From contig NW_024467106.1 in NCBI RefSeq assembly GCF_017591425.1, forward strand, positions 23,984,501 to 24,048,500: a DNA stretch of 64,000 bases, written 5' to 3'. Shown one piece after another: positions 50,702 to 61,346 of the stretch (position 1 is the first letter of the stretch; every line of letters begins with the position of its first letter). The notes under the pieces were generated by a model. It was not told the origin of the DNA, searched no databases, and saw only the letters and a program-made list of their open reading frames with translations. This DNA is from Ochotona curzoniae. Taxonomy: Eukaryota > Chordata > Mammalia > Lagomorpha > Ochotonidae. Position numbers and translations under genes: made by a program.

Positions 50702-51199
50702 GTGGAAGGTGATGACCCACGAGGAAGGAGCCCACTATTTCCCTCCCAGGTCGCTCCCATTCCAGTTGTGCCCTCTCCAGTTGGCCCTGTGGTTCAACTC
50801 AACGTGTCTAACCCTTTGTACCAGCTTCTGCCAGCTGGTGCTACAACTAAGCCCCAACAACCCTCACCAACTCTGATTGTAGCTTGCACCAGTGGGAATA
50901 GTCAGCCCAGCCTGGTTTTCACCCAATCTGGTCCACATGAAGTGCGCAGGTGCTGTGTCCCTGCCTGGTCTGGTCTACCCCCTACCCAGCTCATGCTCCT
51001 CAGTGTACGTTGCTGTTCAGTTAGGGAACCTCCCCTTATTCCCCTGTCAGCTCTGCCTCCTCCCTTCCTGGTTCTCACGTGTGTTGGTTGGGTGCTGCGG
51101 CTGCATCCGGCTCAGGCCACCTCACCTTGGCATTCCAACTTGTGTGTTGCTTTTGTCACGACCGGACCTGGTTCGACCCACACTCTGTTCTGGCGATAA
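50702..51199 (+). other. 165-codon open frame, antisense in the retroelement; judged non-coding
   Basis: The longest open frame in the window. It is antisense to the inferred retroelement transcript, rich in Pro, Ser, Leu and Cys as expected from GC-rich DNA, and overlaps another open frame of 109 codons. No domain is recognisable. I list it so that it is not mistaken for a gene. Confidence 0.7.
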
Positions 51200-52057
51200 G
51201 ATTTATCAGTGGATGACGTGAACAGATTCAGTCTGGTCTGCCCCCGACCCATGCCAAATGCATGCCAGTGGGACACTTTCTAAGACCTCTTGGCTGTTAC
51301 CTTCCATGTTCCTTGCGCTGACCTGCAGGGTCTGTGTCCTGCCAGAGGAGTTGCCCGAGCTCCTCCATCCGAACCCCTCCATGTGCCAGGTTTCGCGCAT
51401 ATCAGTGGGTCCATGTGCCAGTTCGCCTCCTGTCCTAGCAGGAACAGTGGCCTTTGCTAACTGGCCATCATCCCATTCTGGTTCTTGCTGTAGAGTGTTT
51501 CAGCCCAGCCATGGTCGTCCATGCCCCCATATAGCTCGTATATGGCTCAGTTGGGGTTGGGACCTAGCCTAGTCCATCCCACATCCACCCTGGTACTCCA
51601 AAGCACCAGAAGGTGTTACGGTCTGGCCTGGCCTGGTACATCTTTTTCCAACCCACATTTGTGCCAGGGGAGACGACAACTGTATCCAGACCCTGCCGCA
51701 GCCCCATCCACCTGTCATGACCCCTGCCTTATACACCGTGGCTCAAATCTGTGCTTAATGTGGACCAGTTGAAGCCAAAACCAAGCTGGGTATGTCCTGT
51801 GCTGCACCCTGTGTTCCAGTCATGTTTGTGGACTAAGGTTTGCTTACTCCAAACATTCAGGTCTCAGTCCCACACTTACATTAAGGTTTCATGTCCCTGT
51901 TCCTGGGAATCACCAGAAATTAGTGTCTCACCTACGCTAACGCTGGTCTTACTTTTGGGTGTCCCAAAGCAGCTATTTCATATCATCAAAAACCCCAGAG
52001 CTTGCCACTGGGTGGCCAGCAGGCAGAGCCTGGCACCACTTGGTGCAATGGCCACCC

Positions 52058-52417
52058 AAGGCCTGGGCCTCTGCCCCCATCTTGCGACGGGGGCTGTGGC
52101 TGAGACCCCGGCAGGGTTCCGTCCGGCAGAGGCGCCCCCAACAAGTGCCACCTTGATGGGGGGTTAAACCCGCCCCTTGTTCTGAGACTGGACCCGCCCT
52201 ACCTGTCCTGCCGCCAGCTATTGGCTGGCGGGGACAGGGGAGAGCCAGGAATTTACCCCCAGCTCCCAGCTATCCCCCATGGGTACTTACCCACGAGGGG
52301 GCTTTAGGTGCTCCTGGGCCAGGAGAAGGCCTGGGCCTCTGCCCCCATCTTGTGACGGGGGCTGTGGCTGAGACCCCGGCAGGGTTCCGTCCGGCAGAGG
52401 CGCCCCCAACAAGTGCC
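52058..52417 (-). promoter_or_regulatory. Promoter-like tandem repeat at the 5' end of the retroelement
   Basis: A 92-bp block occurs at 52326-52417 and 52058-52149 with one mismatch (c/t at about 52085), giving a 268-bp period with a 176-bp unique part between. The sense (minus) strand contains GC boxes (ggggcggg near 52178, gggcggg near 52197), a CCAAT word within 'gccagccaatagctggcgg', and a 'gcaagatggggg' word resembling the YY1 site of L1 promoters. Tandem monomers with such sites are typical of some L1 5' UTRs. Promoter activity is inferred. Confidence 0.6.
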
Positions 52418-52431
52418 CTAGTATAACTTTC
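52418..52431. repeat. Target-site duplication, right copy
   Basis: Identical to 49861-49874. Confidence 0.95.
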
Positions 52432-52649
52432 AATGATCTTTCTTTGGAAAAGATTGACTCAATTATTCAAGTCTGCTTTTCATGCCAGAAATATTTTAAT
52501 TATTTTCAATGTGTCTATATGCAATTTTGAATATTGAGATTGTGATGAAACCAAAAATTTACTAAGAATTGCAGCCTTTATGAAATTCATTCTTCACAGA
52601 AAAGGATTTCTGTAAAGAAAGAATAAATGAAATACCTTATAACTTTAAA

Positions 52650-52905
52650 ACATATTTACTTGAAAGATGGACAGAGTGTCTCCCCAAATTCCTGCAGCAG
52701 CTGGACTGGCCCACGGCAAAGCTAGAAGGCGGAAAGTCATTCTACCTTCCATATGGTTGGCAGGAACCTGACTCATTGAGCCATGACCCACCTCTTCAAA
52801 GTGCACGTTGGTCTGAAGCTGGAATCAGAAGGAGACCTGGGATTTGAATGTAGGCAGGGGATTTGAACTGGGACACTCAGATATGGGATGAAGCCTCCCA
52901 GATGA
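52650..52905 (-). mobile_element. Diverged C-SINE
   Basis: 'aaattcctgcagcagctgga', 'gagccatgacccacctcttc', 'ggatttgaactgggacactc' (B-box region in antisense). Older copy lacking a clear tail. Confidence 0.75.
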
Positions 52906-52924
52906 CATCTTCTCAGGTTTTAAA

Positions 52925-53134
52925 ACTTTATTTTCTGCTTCTTTGTGGCAAAGAAAAACACTGAACGAAGTGAAGAGGCAACCAACAGAATGAGAGCAAC
53001 ATTTTGCAAACTTTGCAGGTTATAAAAGGAATTAAAATGTAGAATCTTAAGAGTTCAAGAAACTCAACAGCAAAACAAAATATACGATTTAAAAATATGC
53101 AAAGTACATAGACAACTATTTTTCTTTGTTTCCC
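52925..53134 (+). mobile_element. L1 ORF2 3' part, left of a SINE
   Basis: 'gaggcaaccaacagaatgag', 'acattttgcaaactttgcag', 'aagaaactcaacagcaaaac' are the L1 ORF2 landmarks just upstream of its 3' end. Continues after the SINE at 53460. Confidence 0.75.
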
Positions 53135-53459
53135 CCAAATTTATTTATTTTTTATTAGAATGGCAGATTTACAGATAGAAGGAGAGACAAAACGAATGAT
53201 CTTCCAGCTTCTTAGTTCACTTCCTAAGTGGCCACATGGCCAGAGCTGTGCTGATCCAAAGCCAGGAGCCAGGAGCTTCTTTGTAGTCTTCCACAGAGGT
53301 GCAGGGTCCCAAGGCTTTGGACCATCCTCTTCGGCTTTTCCAGGCCACAAGAAAGGAGCTGGATGGGAAGTGGAACAGCCAGAACACAAACCAGTACCCA
53401 TATGGGATCCTGACGCATCCAAGTAAGGACTTCAGCCACTGAGCCATTGTGCTGCACCC
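53135..53459 (-). mobile_element. C-SINE inserted in L1
   Basis: Full-length antisense copy from 'aaatttatttattttttatt' to 'gagccattgtgctgcaccc'. It splits the L1 between 'agacaacta' and the sequence resuming at 'aaacaatcaaatgc'. Confidence 0.92.
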
Positions 53460-54050
53460 AGATTTTTTCAAACAATCAAATGCAAATTGTCAGCAGGCAT
53501 ATGAAAAGAAAATATTCAGAATCACAAATCATCAGAAAACTACAATGAGGTTTCAACTCACTCCAGTTAGAATGGTAATTATCCAAAATCATAAAAATAA
53601 TAAATATTGATGAGGATATGGGGGCAAGACACCCTAATGTTTGGTGCGGAATGTAAACTAATACAATCATCATGGGAGACAGCATGGAGATTCCTCGGAA
53701 ATCTGAAAGTAGATCGACCAGATGACGAGTAAAATAAGCCAGCCCCCAAAAGACAAGTATCATATGTTTTCTATAATATGTGGTAGTTAATGTAAAATAC
53801 AAAAAATTGTAAAGGAACAAAATGAACATCTTGTGACTTGATGGCTGTTCTTGGTCCTTTTACATACTGTTGTGGAAGTATGGTTTATATATTTTACTTG
53901 TTGAATGTTATGGTTATGCTTTTCAAAAATTAAAAGCTGAAGGAAGATTGAGGGTTGAAAGAGGGAGAGAGAGAAGGTGGGAAATGTGGCTTGCTTTTTA
54001 GCATTGTAGCTTTGAAGCACATAAAATCTGTACTCTAATACATTTAAAAA
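53460..54050 (+). mobile_element. L1 ORF2 end and 3' UTR
   Basis: 'gtcagcaggcatatgaaaag', 'aatcatcagaaaactacaat', 'gttagaatggtaattatcca', 'gatgaggatatgggggcaag', then 3' UTR to 'gtactctaatacatttaaaa'. The terminal sequence matches the end of the L1 at 55340-57085. Frame broken. Confidence 0.8.
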
Positions 54051-54161
54051 TTTTTATTTTTCTGTTTTAAAAATTATCCATTTGTGTCATATTCTTACTC
54101 TATAATTATGAATTTGGTGAGCTTTCTTAGCCAGTGTTCTTAGCATTGAGGGATAAAGATT

Positions 54162-54175
54162 GTGACGAGATTTTA
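54162..54175. repeat. SINE target-site duplication, left copy
   Basis: 'gtgacgagatttta', identical to 54527-54540. Confidence 0.95.
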
Positions 54176-54526
54176 TTTTATTTTATTTTTATTTTTTTTT
54201 TTAAAGATTTATTTTTATTATTTTTTCATTGGAAAGGCGGATATACAGAGAGGAGAGACAGAGAGGAAGATCTTCCGTCCGATGATTCACTCCCCAAGTG
54301 AGCGCAACGGGCCGATACTATGCCGATCCGAAGCCAGGAGCTTCTTCCGGGTCTCCCACGCGGGTGCAGGTTCCCAAGGCTTTGGGCCGTCCTCGACTGC
54401 CTTCCCAGGCCACAGGCAGGGAGCTGGAAGGGAAGCGGGGCTGCCGGGATTAGAACCGGCGCCCATATGGGATCCCGGGCGTGCAAGGGGAGGACCTTTA
54501 ACCACTTGCGCCACCGTGCCGGGCCC
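54176..54526 (-). mobile_element. Very young C-SINE with intact duplication
   Basis: Includes a TTTTA-rich tail (54176-54200) and the body from 'ttaaagatttatttttat' to 'ccaccgtgccgggccc'. Many CpGs survive (for example 'cggcgcccatatgggatccc' on plus). Pol III B box 'ggttctaatcc' and an A-box-like 'tggcgcaagtgg' are intact on the minus strand. With its perfect 14-bp duplication this is the youngest dated insertion in the window. Confidence 0.97.
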
Positions 54527-54540
54527 GTGACGAGATTTTA
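54527..54540. repeat. SINE target-site duplication, right copy
   Basis: Identical to 54162-54175. Confidence 0.95.
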
Positions 54541-55335
54541 AATGGGAGAGAGTTTTAAGAGACTAGATAATTTCAGCAGCCAATAGCTGCCTAAGTAGGG
54601 ATTAAGCTTCAATGACTTGACAAATAGCAAATGATAATAAAATTTTCACTGGGGAAAATCAAAATTCTGAACTTTTTAATTTACTCAATAAACTTAACTC
54701 TTAAATGAATCAATACAATCAAATCAATAGTAAATATCCTTCCAAAATTTCTTCCACAGACTAACTGAAGTAGTTTCATATCACATAACCATACCCTGAA
54801 GATCACAGAAAGATAAAATTTCAGGAGAATTGTAAACAAAAGGTAAAAAATATATATTAGCTTATAACACCGTGGTTCCACCAACATTTGATTCACCCCT
54901 GCCTAACACAAGCTTTTAAGGCAAGTATTGGGTAGACAAAGAAAAATATCAAATGACGAAGATGATTCAGAGCTGAACGCTCCTCAATCTGAAAATACTA
55001 AAAATAATGGCAATTGCAAATAATTCTTAAAATAAATTTAAAAATGGATTTCATACAAGAAATGGAACATATTAATGAACCATATTAGCAATTATTTATT
55101 CCTAGATTTGTTTTACATTACTCATAGATTTTTAGGAATTCTCATCACAAAAATAAAGGTGAGTGACAGAGATGCTAAGTATGTTGATTTCATTTTTTTA
55201 TAACCTATAAAAAACTTCAAAAATTTCAAAGAAAGTGGAATTAAAATTTAAGTTTATTTTGGTGCAAAACGTGTTGTAATCCATATGAGGCGATCTTCAA
55301 AAAGTTTATGTGTTGTGAAATATGTATGATTTTCA
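54541..55335. other. Unique AT-rich DNA
   Basis: Nothing recognised; the right end may extend the L1 that is clear from 55340. Confidence 0.4.
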
Positions 55336-55339
55336 AAAT

Positions 55340-57085
55340 AAACTGGCACAGTTGAGTACAGTATATCCACAATCAGTTAAAATGCAAATGATCTAAATAT
55401 ACCTGTTAAAAAAGAAAGAACAAATTAAGCAACATGTTTCAATAATATACTGATCATCAGGAAATCACACTAAAAATAGTACAGGCAGTTTTAAACTAAA
55501 AGGTTGAAAAATACACACATGCAAACATTAATCAAAGGAAAAAGGTGTGGTTATAGTAATAGACCTCAAAGAAAATGATAACATGCAGGAATATTGCAAA
55601 ATGACAGAAAATTGATCCAACAGGAACACTCAAGCCATCCTTAATGTGTCAACCAACAGAAATGCAAAATATGTCAAGAAACATTTAAAACTGGATGAAT
55701 ACACCAATTGATAAATATAGTTGACTATTTCAAAATCCTACTTGCATCAATTGATTAGACTTATGAATGGAATTTCACAAATTATGTAGAGAAAGTGGAC
55801 ACTGTCACCAACACTAAGTAATTGACATGTGTAGAACAGCGCAGTAAGTAAAATCTAAAGACATCTTTTATTGTCTGTGAAACTTTTATCAATATTAGTC
55901 CTAATTTACCTGAAAGATACATTTTCCAAATATAAAAGAATATTTCATAGAGAGCTTTCACTGATCATATGGATACAGACTTGAAATCCAGGATAGAAAT
56001 ATGAGGAAAATCTCCAAACAATTGGAAACTAGAAAATGCATTTCTAAGTAATCCATGAATAAAGAAGGAAGCCTGGCAGATAATAAAATACAATATAAAG
56101 TAGAATGAAATTGAAAGCACAGTACATTACGTCCTGCGAGACAAACTCAACAATAACAATGATATAAATAGGATAATTGAGTAGACATTTCTCTATTACA
56201 ATAAATGGTACACAAGCACATGGAAATATACCTAACATCAATTAAATTGGGAAAGTGAATAGCAACACCAACAGCCATTAGGATGGTTATTATCAAACAA
56301 ACATAGATGATGATGTGAAGAAATTACAGCCCTGGCAGAAATATAAAATGGTGTTTTTAACATGGAAAACAGTATGGCTACTCCCTAAGAAATTAAATAT
56401 AGAATTGCAATATGGTCCAGCATTCCATTTATGGGTATACATCCAAAAAAAATGAGAGCAGGGATTTCAAAAGACATTTTGACACTCATTTTTTTTTTTG
56501 GTTTTTTGTTTTGTTATGTTTTGATACTTATTTTTATAGCTACATTTTTGCAGTAGACAAATAGTAAAAGCAAACCAACAGTACCTTGACAGTTGAATGG
56601 TAAAGAAAATATGGTACACACAATGGAATATTGTTCAGGCTTAAAAAAGAAGTCAAGGTGACACAGGCTGCAACGTGGAGGAAGCATTAGGACACTGTTT
56701 AAAGAAATAAGCCAGTCACAACAACACAAATACTGTGTTTACGTATATAAAATATCAAGGGCAGTTTTGCTTCAAGATGTGGCATTTGCCAGTCACTAAC
56801 AGACATATTGGTAGCAGTGTTTTCCAAAAAAAAAAAAAATGTGAATGCATTCTGTAGCACAGTCAGTGGTTAAAATTGTTCTTTACTTTTTGCTTATTCA
56901 ATAGTGTGGGTAGCGGTGCCTTGAGCCTGAGACTGTGGAAAGTTATTGGCAACTTTGGGGAGGATGAAGGGTAAGAAAGGAGGGAAGAAGGTGTTAAAGG
57001 AGAGAGAGTAGTATGTTTGTCTTCTTGAAATTGCACATATGAGAAATATGAAATCTATTCTCTTTACACCACTAAAATTTAAAAG
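55340..57085 (+). mobile_element. Old L1 with internal deletions
   Basis: In order: 'aatgatctaaatatacctgt' and 'aaatcctacttgcatcaatt' (ORF2 endonuclease region), then 'gacatttctctattacaata', 'gaaaacagtatggctactcc', 'atttatgggtatacatccaa', 'gaaataagccagtcacaaca' (3' end of ORF2), then 3' UTR ending 'ctctttacaccactaaaatt'. Most of the reverse-transcriptase middle is missing. Non-functional. Confidence 0.8.
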
Positions 57086-58775
57086 ATGGTTTTATGCATA
57101 TTTTATCACAAGAAAAGAATGGGTGGCATGGTTATATCATGCTGGCAGGAAATTTTGTAGTACTAATTGTGGACATGAAGAACTATCTCAAATCAGTAAT
57201 CAAAGGCCTCAGATGAAGACTGTTAAAGAGCAAAATAGACAGAGCTGCTAGAAGAAACAACAAAGATAGTAATGATAAATAAATGGCACCTCCCCCAAGC
57301 ACTAAGAAAATTGAAATAATTATTTAAGGGATTAATATGTGAATAATAAACTTATACCAAGACTGACACAGAAGAAAAAAAAACAGAATCAAACAGATTC
57401 AAATCACCCAATAGCAGGAATGAAACAAATGATTGTTGTAGATGTTCTTGAACGTACGCCAAATGTTCTGTTTGAGTCAGTTTTTATGTACATGTCAAAT
57501 GTCCCATGCTATCAAGATGGTGCTGGGGTTCAGGAGACTCCTGTGGAAATCTGTATCAGCAGATCACAAGTTCTTTTTGGTCATTTCTCATGTGGCAGTG
57601 CATCTTTCATCTGAGAATTAAGAATGATTAGACATTTACATGGAGTACGCTGCATACTAAATCTGTTTTATTTCATTGAAATAATTGAAGTTGAATTGAA
57701 ATAGAATGAGAGTATGGACGTTTCCTTAGATTTTTGCACTACGTCACACTATACGTGATGGTTATTTTATAATAGCTCCATTAGAGAAAGAATCAGTGGC
57801 TTCCACACCCCGGATGATGATGATATTGACATTGGCTGTAGCTGAAAGCCTTGTCTTTTCTCCAGGTTGGGTTGGCCCACTTTCAAGTTGCAAATTCTGA
57901 AATGACAGGCCAAGTAAGATGGTTTTCCTCATCATTTTTTTCTTTCTATTTCTCCTCTCCTGTCATTTTGAATTCTCTAGAGTTGGAATGAAGAAACAAG
58001 GAGACGTAAGGGACAGGTAGAAGCTGGATATTCTCTGAGTGTGGCAGGTGTTTCAAAGCTCATCCATCTGGTCTCTTTTGTGAGACTTGCAGGAAATCTT
58101 TTTGTCTGGAGTTCCTTGGTAAGAGGGAGCTTACTATTTCTTACTTGGTGCTTGAGTTCTGAAATGTAGCAGGGATTCCTTGGATGGTGTGCTTACCACT
58201 TAAGACCACGTTCTTGATTGGAAGTCAGCATACAACATTGAGTTAAAATACCCAGGTTTAGTGACCTACAGAGTGGCCACCCACCACACATCTTGCCCCA
58301 AAGTGATAAAAACCCAGGCCATCTGTAGTGCAGCTCTCTGCTGAGATTAGAAATGAACTTCTCTGGAGGCAGCATGAGCTGTCCTCGTGCCCTCTGCAGA
58401 TTTCATCAGGCTTTCCTGCTGCCTTAGTCCAGTGTTGCCTGCAATTGGGCAGGCAAATGTTTCCCATTCTAACAAGCTTTCTTAGTGTGTTTGAAGAATC
58501 CACAAGGTGTATGTTTTTCTACATTAGCTTCATCAGACATACAAGCAGTATTTTGACCTTTAATTTCATTGTTTATTTTGCATGTTGCTAGAATCAAGGT
58601 AGGGAAATAGCTGAAGACTCTCAGAAGTCTGCCGAGTACCACACTAGAAACAACTGGTCTGCTAAGGGGAAATCTAGAATGAAATGAAGAAGGCTTCAAA
58701 CATGGTACCTGCCTCCATGTTATCTGCAAGGAAACCATTGTGTACAAGTCAATGTACTCACTCCAATAACGGCTG
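57086..58775. other. Unique DNA
   Basis: 1.7 kb without a placed repeat. Frames at 57339-57614, 58328-58591 and 58469-58747 overlap each other or have no recognisable domain. Confidence 0.4.
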
Positions 58776-58779
58776 CATT

Positions 58780-58925
58780 TATGTTAACTGTGTTACAGGC
58801 TTTGCATTTACTTTCCCATTTAATTCTCACATCAACCGTGATTTAGGGATGAGTGCAAATTCCATTAGACAGCTTTGTGCTCAGTGAGTTCCAAGTGAGC
58901 TGCCTCAAGAAGACCAAAGGCTCAA
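58780..58925 (-). mobile_element. MIR SINE
   Basis: 'gtgttacaggctttgcattt', 'actttcccatttaattctca' and 'aagtgagctgcctcaagaag' follow antisense MIR. Confidence 0.7.
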
Positions 58926-58989
58926 ATTTCAAGCCTAAGTCTTTTGTTCCCAACTTCTGAAGATCTTGCTCTGACTCTTAAAAAATTTT

Positions 58990-59303
58990 TTTTCTAAAGA
59001 TTTATAGTTTTTAATATTCATTTAAAAGGCAGAGTTACAGAGAGAGAAGGGGAGAGTGACAGAGATCTTCCATTTGCTGGTTCATTCTCATACTTACAAT
59101 GGCTGGAGTTGGGCCAATCTGAAGCTAAGAACCAGCAGCTTCTTTCTGACTCTCCCACATGGATTCAGAGGCAGTTAGATCATTATCCACTGCTTTTCAG
59201 GGCCATTCACAGGAATCTGGATCAGAAAGGGAGCTACAGGTCTCAAAATGGCACCTATATGGGATGCTGGTAGAGGTTTAATATTCTATGCACAAGCCCC
59301 TAC
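58990..59303 (-). mobile_element. C-SINE, full length, older type
   Basis: 'taaagatttatagtttttaa', 'gttacagagagagaagggga', 'tctgactctcccacatggat', 'tatatgggatgctggtagag'. Flanks 'ctctgactctta' / 'ctttgactttta' look like a decayed target duplication. Confidence 0.88.
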
Positions 59304-60560
59304 TTTGACTTTTAGAAGCTTAAAGTCCAACAGATTTACCAATCTTCAATTTCAAGGTAGCATAAAGAGAAAGGACTTAATTATATAAAATACTTTGACA
59401 TAGCAAATACTATGATAAAAATCAATGATTAAAATTAAATCAAGTAGTCTTTCTTCATAGGCTGATGTCATTTCCTGGCAAGGACAGAGTGTCCTGGGTT
59501 TAGATGCTTGAATCCTAAAGCTCATTTCTCACACATAGCTAGTTTAGATACTCCTTACTGGCGTAGACTGACCAGTTATGTCTGCTGACCTAACCCTAAG
59601 GCACTTTGTTAAAATACAAGTAAACTTTACTCAGAACCACAAAATATCTGAAATTTTTAAGGGTGTGTATTGACTGTAAGTTATCATATTTTAAATCATA
59701 ATTATGAAAGTAACAACCTACATTACTATCCTTAGTGTCTATATTAAAGGTGAGTTTATGTCTGCCTGTGTCTGATGCCTACAATGACGCTATGTTATAT
59801 ATTATCATGATTGCCAACATTACAATTGTTATTACAAGGAACCCAAGGCTCAGAGTCATAGTGACAGCAGCTGCGAGACTGCCTTCTGATTATCAATTCT
59901 ATTCGCTCTCTATTCGGCCTCCACACCTCGGATGCTGCAATCTCTGGCTTTTCCTTGGCGAGTTCCTCCTGAATGATGGATATCTTGAAAAAGTTGCCAA
60001 CGTGACTGCAAGAACTGATTATGGGCTGGCAAGAAACAAAGCGTATATCAGACAGGGTGGTAAAACACAAGTGCATTTATAGAGGCATTATTTTTAATCA
60101 TGAAAAGCTGGTATGACAGGTAATTTTTTGAAATATTAAATGTGTTTTGCTTTTGCAGCTATATAAAAGCACAGAATTTATGTTTTAGACTTTGTATTTT
60201 CCTCCCTTCATTCTGAAAAAAACGGCAATAGGACTTTGCATTCTCTCCCCTTGGGTATAATTGCTAAGCCAAAGCAAAATTACTTGAAGAAAATCACTTT
60301 TTATGGCCTTTGTGGAATCTTAAATTCTCGGAGACTATCATGAGAGGGAGTGAAGGGAAGTGAACGTGTTCCAAATGGTGGAGAAACAGATAGAAGCAGT
60401 GGAAGAATTGGGGCGGACTAGCAGCTGTAGAAGGAATGATGATCCTCTAATTCGTGGGGTATTTTGAACATGAACTTGGTGTCGTTTCAATACCCCAAGA
60501 GGAGGATCCCTGAAGGGAGTGACCTCTTGACAAAGCCCAAGAGGCTTGACCTAGACAGAC
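59304..60560. other. Mostly unique DNA
   Basis: 59790-59875 may be an antisense MIR scrap ('aggaacccaaggctcagagt'). The 115-codon plus frame at 59735-60082 crosses it and is not credible as a gene. 60340-60560 becomes GC-richer. Confidence 0.4.
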
Positions 60561-60569
60561 GGCTGCAGC

Positions 60570-60647
60570 AGAGGTGGGGATCCCGGTGCGTGTGTGATGG
60601 AGGAGTGCAGAGGTGGGGATCCCGGTACCTGTGTGATGGAGGAGTGC
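60570..60647. repeat. 39-bp tandem duplication, two units
   Basis: 60570-60608 and 60609-60647 differ only in the 'tgcgt' / 'tacct' segment. The period is a multiple of three, so frames pass through both units. Confidence 0.95.
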
Positions 60648-61020
60648 TCCAGGGCCGAGGCACTTCAGTGGGATGGATGATGGGTTCACCAGCCTTTCCA
60701 GAATGTCCTAAAGCCAGGAGAGGCTTTGAGAACAAAGGGTTTTATGGAGGCCCCATAACTGTATGTGTATGAAGGCAAGCACAGAAAGAATTCTCAGCCA
60801 AGATTGGTTTTCTGGAGAGCCACTTGCTAGAAAAGTTGTCTGTTGTGATTTCACTTATAAGCAATAACAATATAAAAACTATGTGAATGGGGTAAATTGG
60901 ATAGATTATATGAACTTGGTAAAATGTGGCTGGATTTCTGGTAAAGTGATGAGCATGTGGTCTCCAAGTTATTTGGGGAAGTAGATTTAAAATATCTATA
61001 ATGAAACATTTTAAAAAGGT
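60648..61020. other. Unique DNA
   Basis: Nothing recognised. Confidence 0.4.
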
Positions 61021-61023
61021 AAT

Positions 61024-61346
61024 TGGGCTGATATTGTAGCATTATAGGTTAAGTTGCTGCTCTGATATTGGCATCCCATGTCAGAGCACTGGTTTAAGTT
61101 CTGACTGCTCTGCTTTCAACCCAGCGTCTTGCTAATGTGCCGGGGAAGGCAAAAGAAGACAGTACGGGGAGTTGGGTCCCATTTGGGAGACCAGGATGGA
61201 GCTTGTTGCTCCTGACTTCAGCCTGTCCCAGACCCAGGTGTTGTGAGTCTCTGGGGATGAATCAGCAGAAAAAAAGATTTCTCTCTCCCCTTTTGGTTTG
61301 TGTCAATCTCTCTTTCTCTGTAATTCTGCCTTTCAAATAAAAAGAT
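61024..61346 (+). mobile_element. Older C-SINE with rabbit-like 3' end
   Basis: 'gctgatattgtagcattata', 'tttaagttctgactgctctg', 'atttgggagaccaggatgga', end 'ctgcctttcaaataaaaaga'. Diverged. Confidence 0.85.

Larger units (their letters stand above)
49875..52417 (-). mobile_element. GC-rich retroelement of about 2.5 kb, L1- or SVA-like
   Basis: Read on the minus strand it starts at 52417 with CpG-rich repeats (see 52058-52417), continues through about 1.7 kb of GC-rich non-coding DNA, then a less GC-rich 3' part, and ends in an A-rich tail at 49875-49920. A perfect 14-bp direct repeat flanks it, and the target on that strand (att|gaaag) is close to the L1 endonuclease preference TT|AAAA, so it arrived by L1-type target-primed reverse transcription. 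No long ORF exists on the sense strand. Possibilities: an L1 with both UTRs but its coding region deleted, a long 3' UTR-rich L1 derivative, or a composite non-autonomous element. Family not recognised. Confidence 0.8.

Noticed and set aside
50702..51199. 165-codon frame as a protein-coding gene
   Set aside because: It is antisense inside a retroelement with clear target duplication, overlaps another open frame, is biased by GC content and shows no domain.
54197..54526. tRNA gene, because A- and B-box words are intact
   Set aside because: They belong to a tRNA-derived SINE; no cloverleaf can be formed and a full SINE body and tail follow.
59735..60082. 115-codon plus-strand gene
   Set aside because: The frame crosses a probable MIR scrap, overlaps an antisense frame of similar length and has no recognisable domain.
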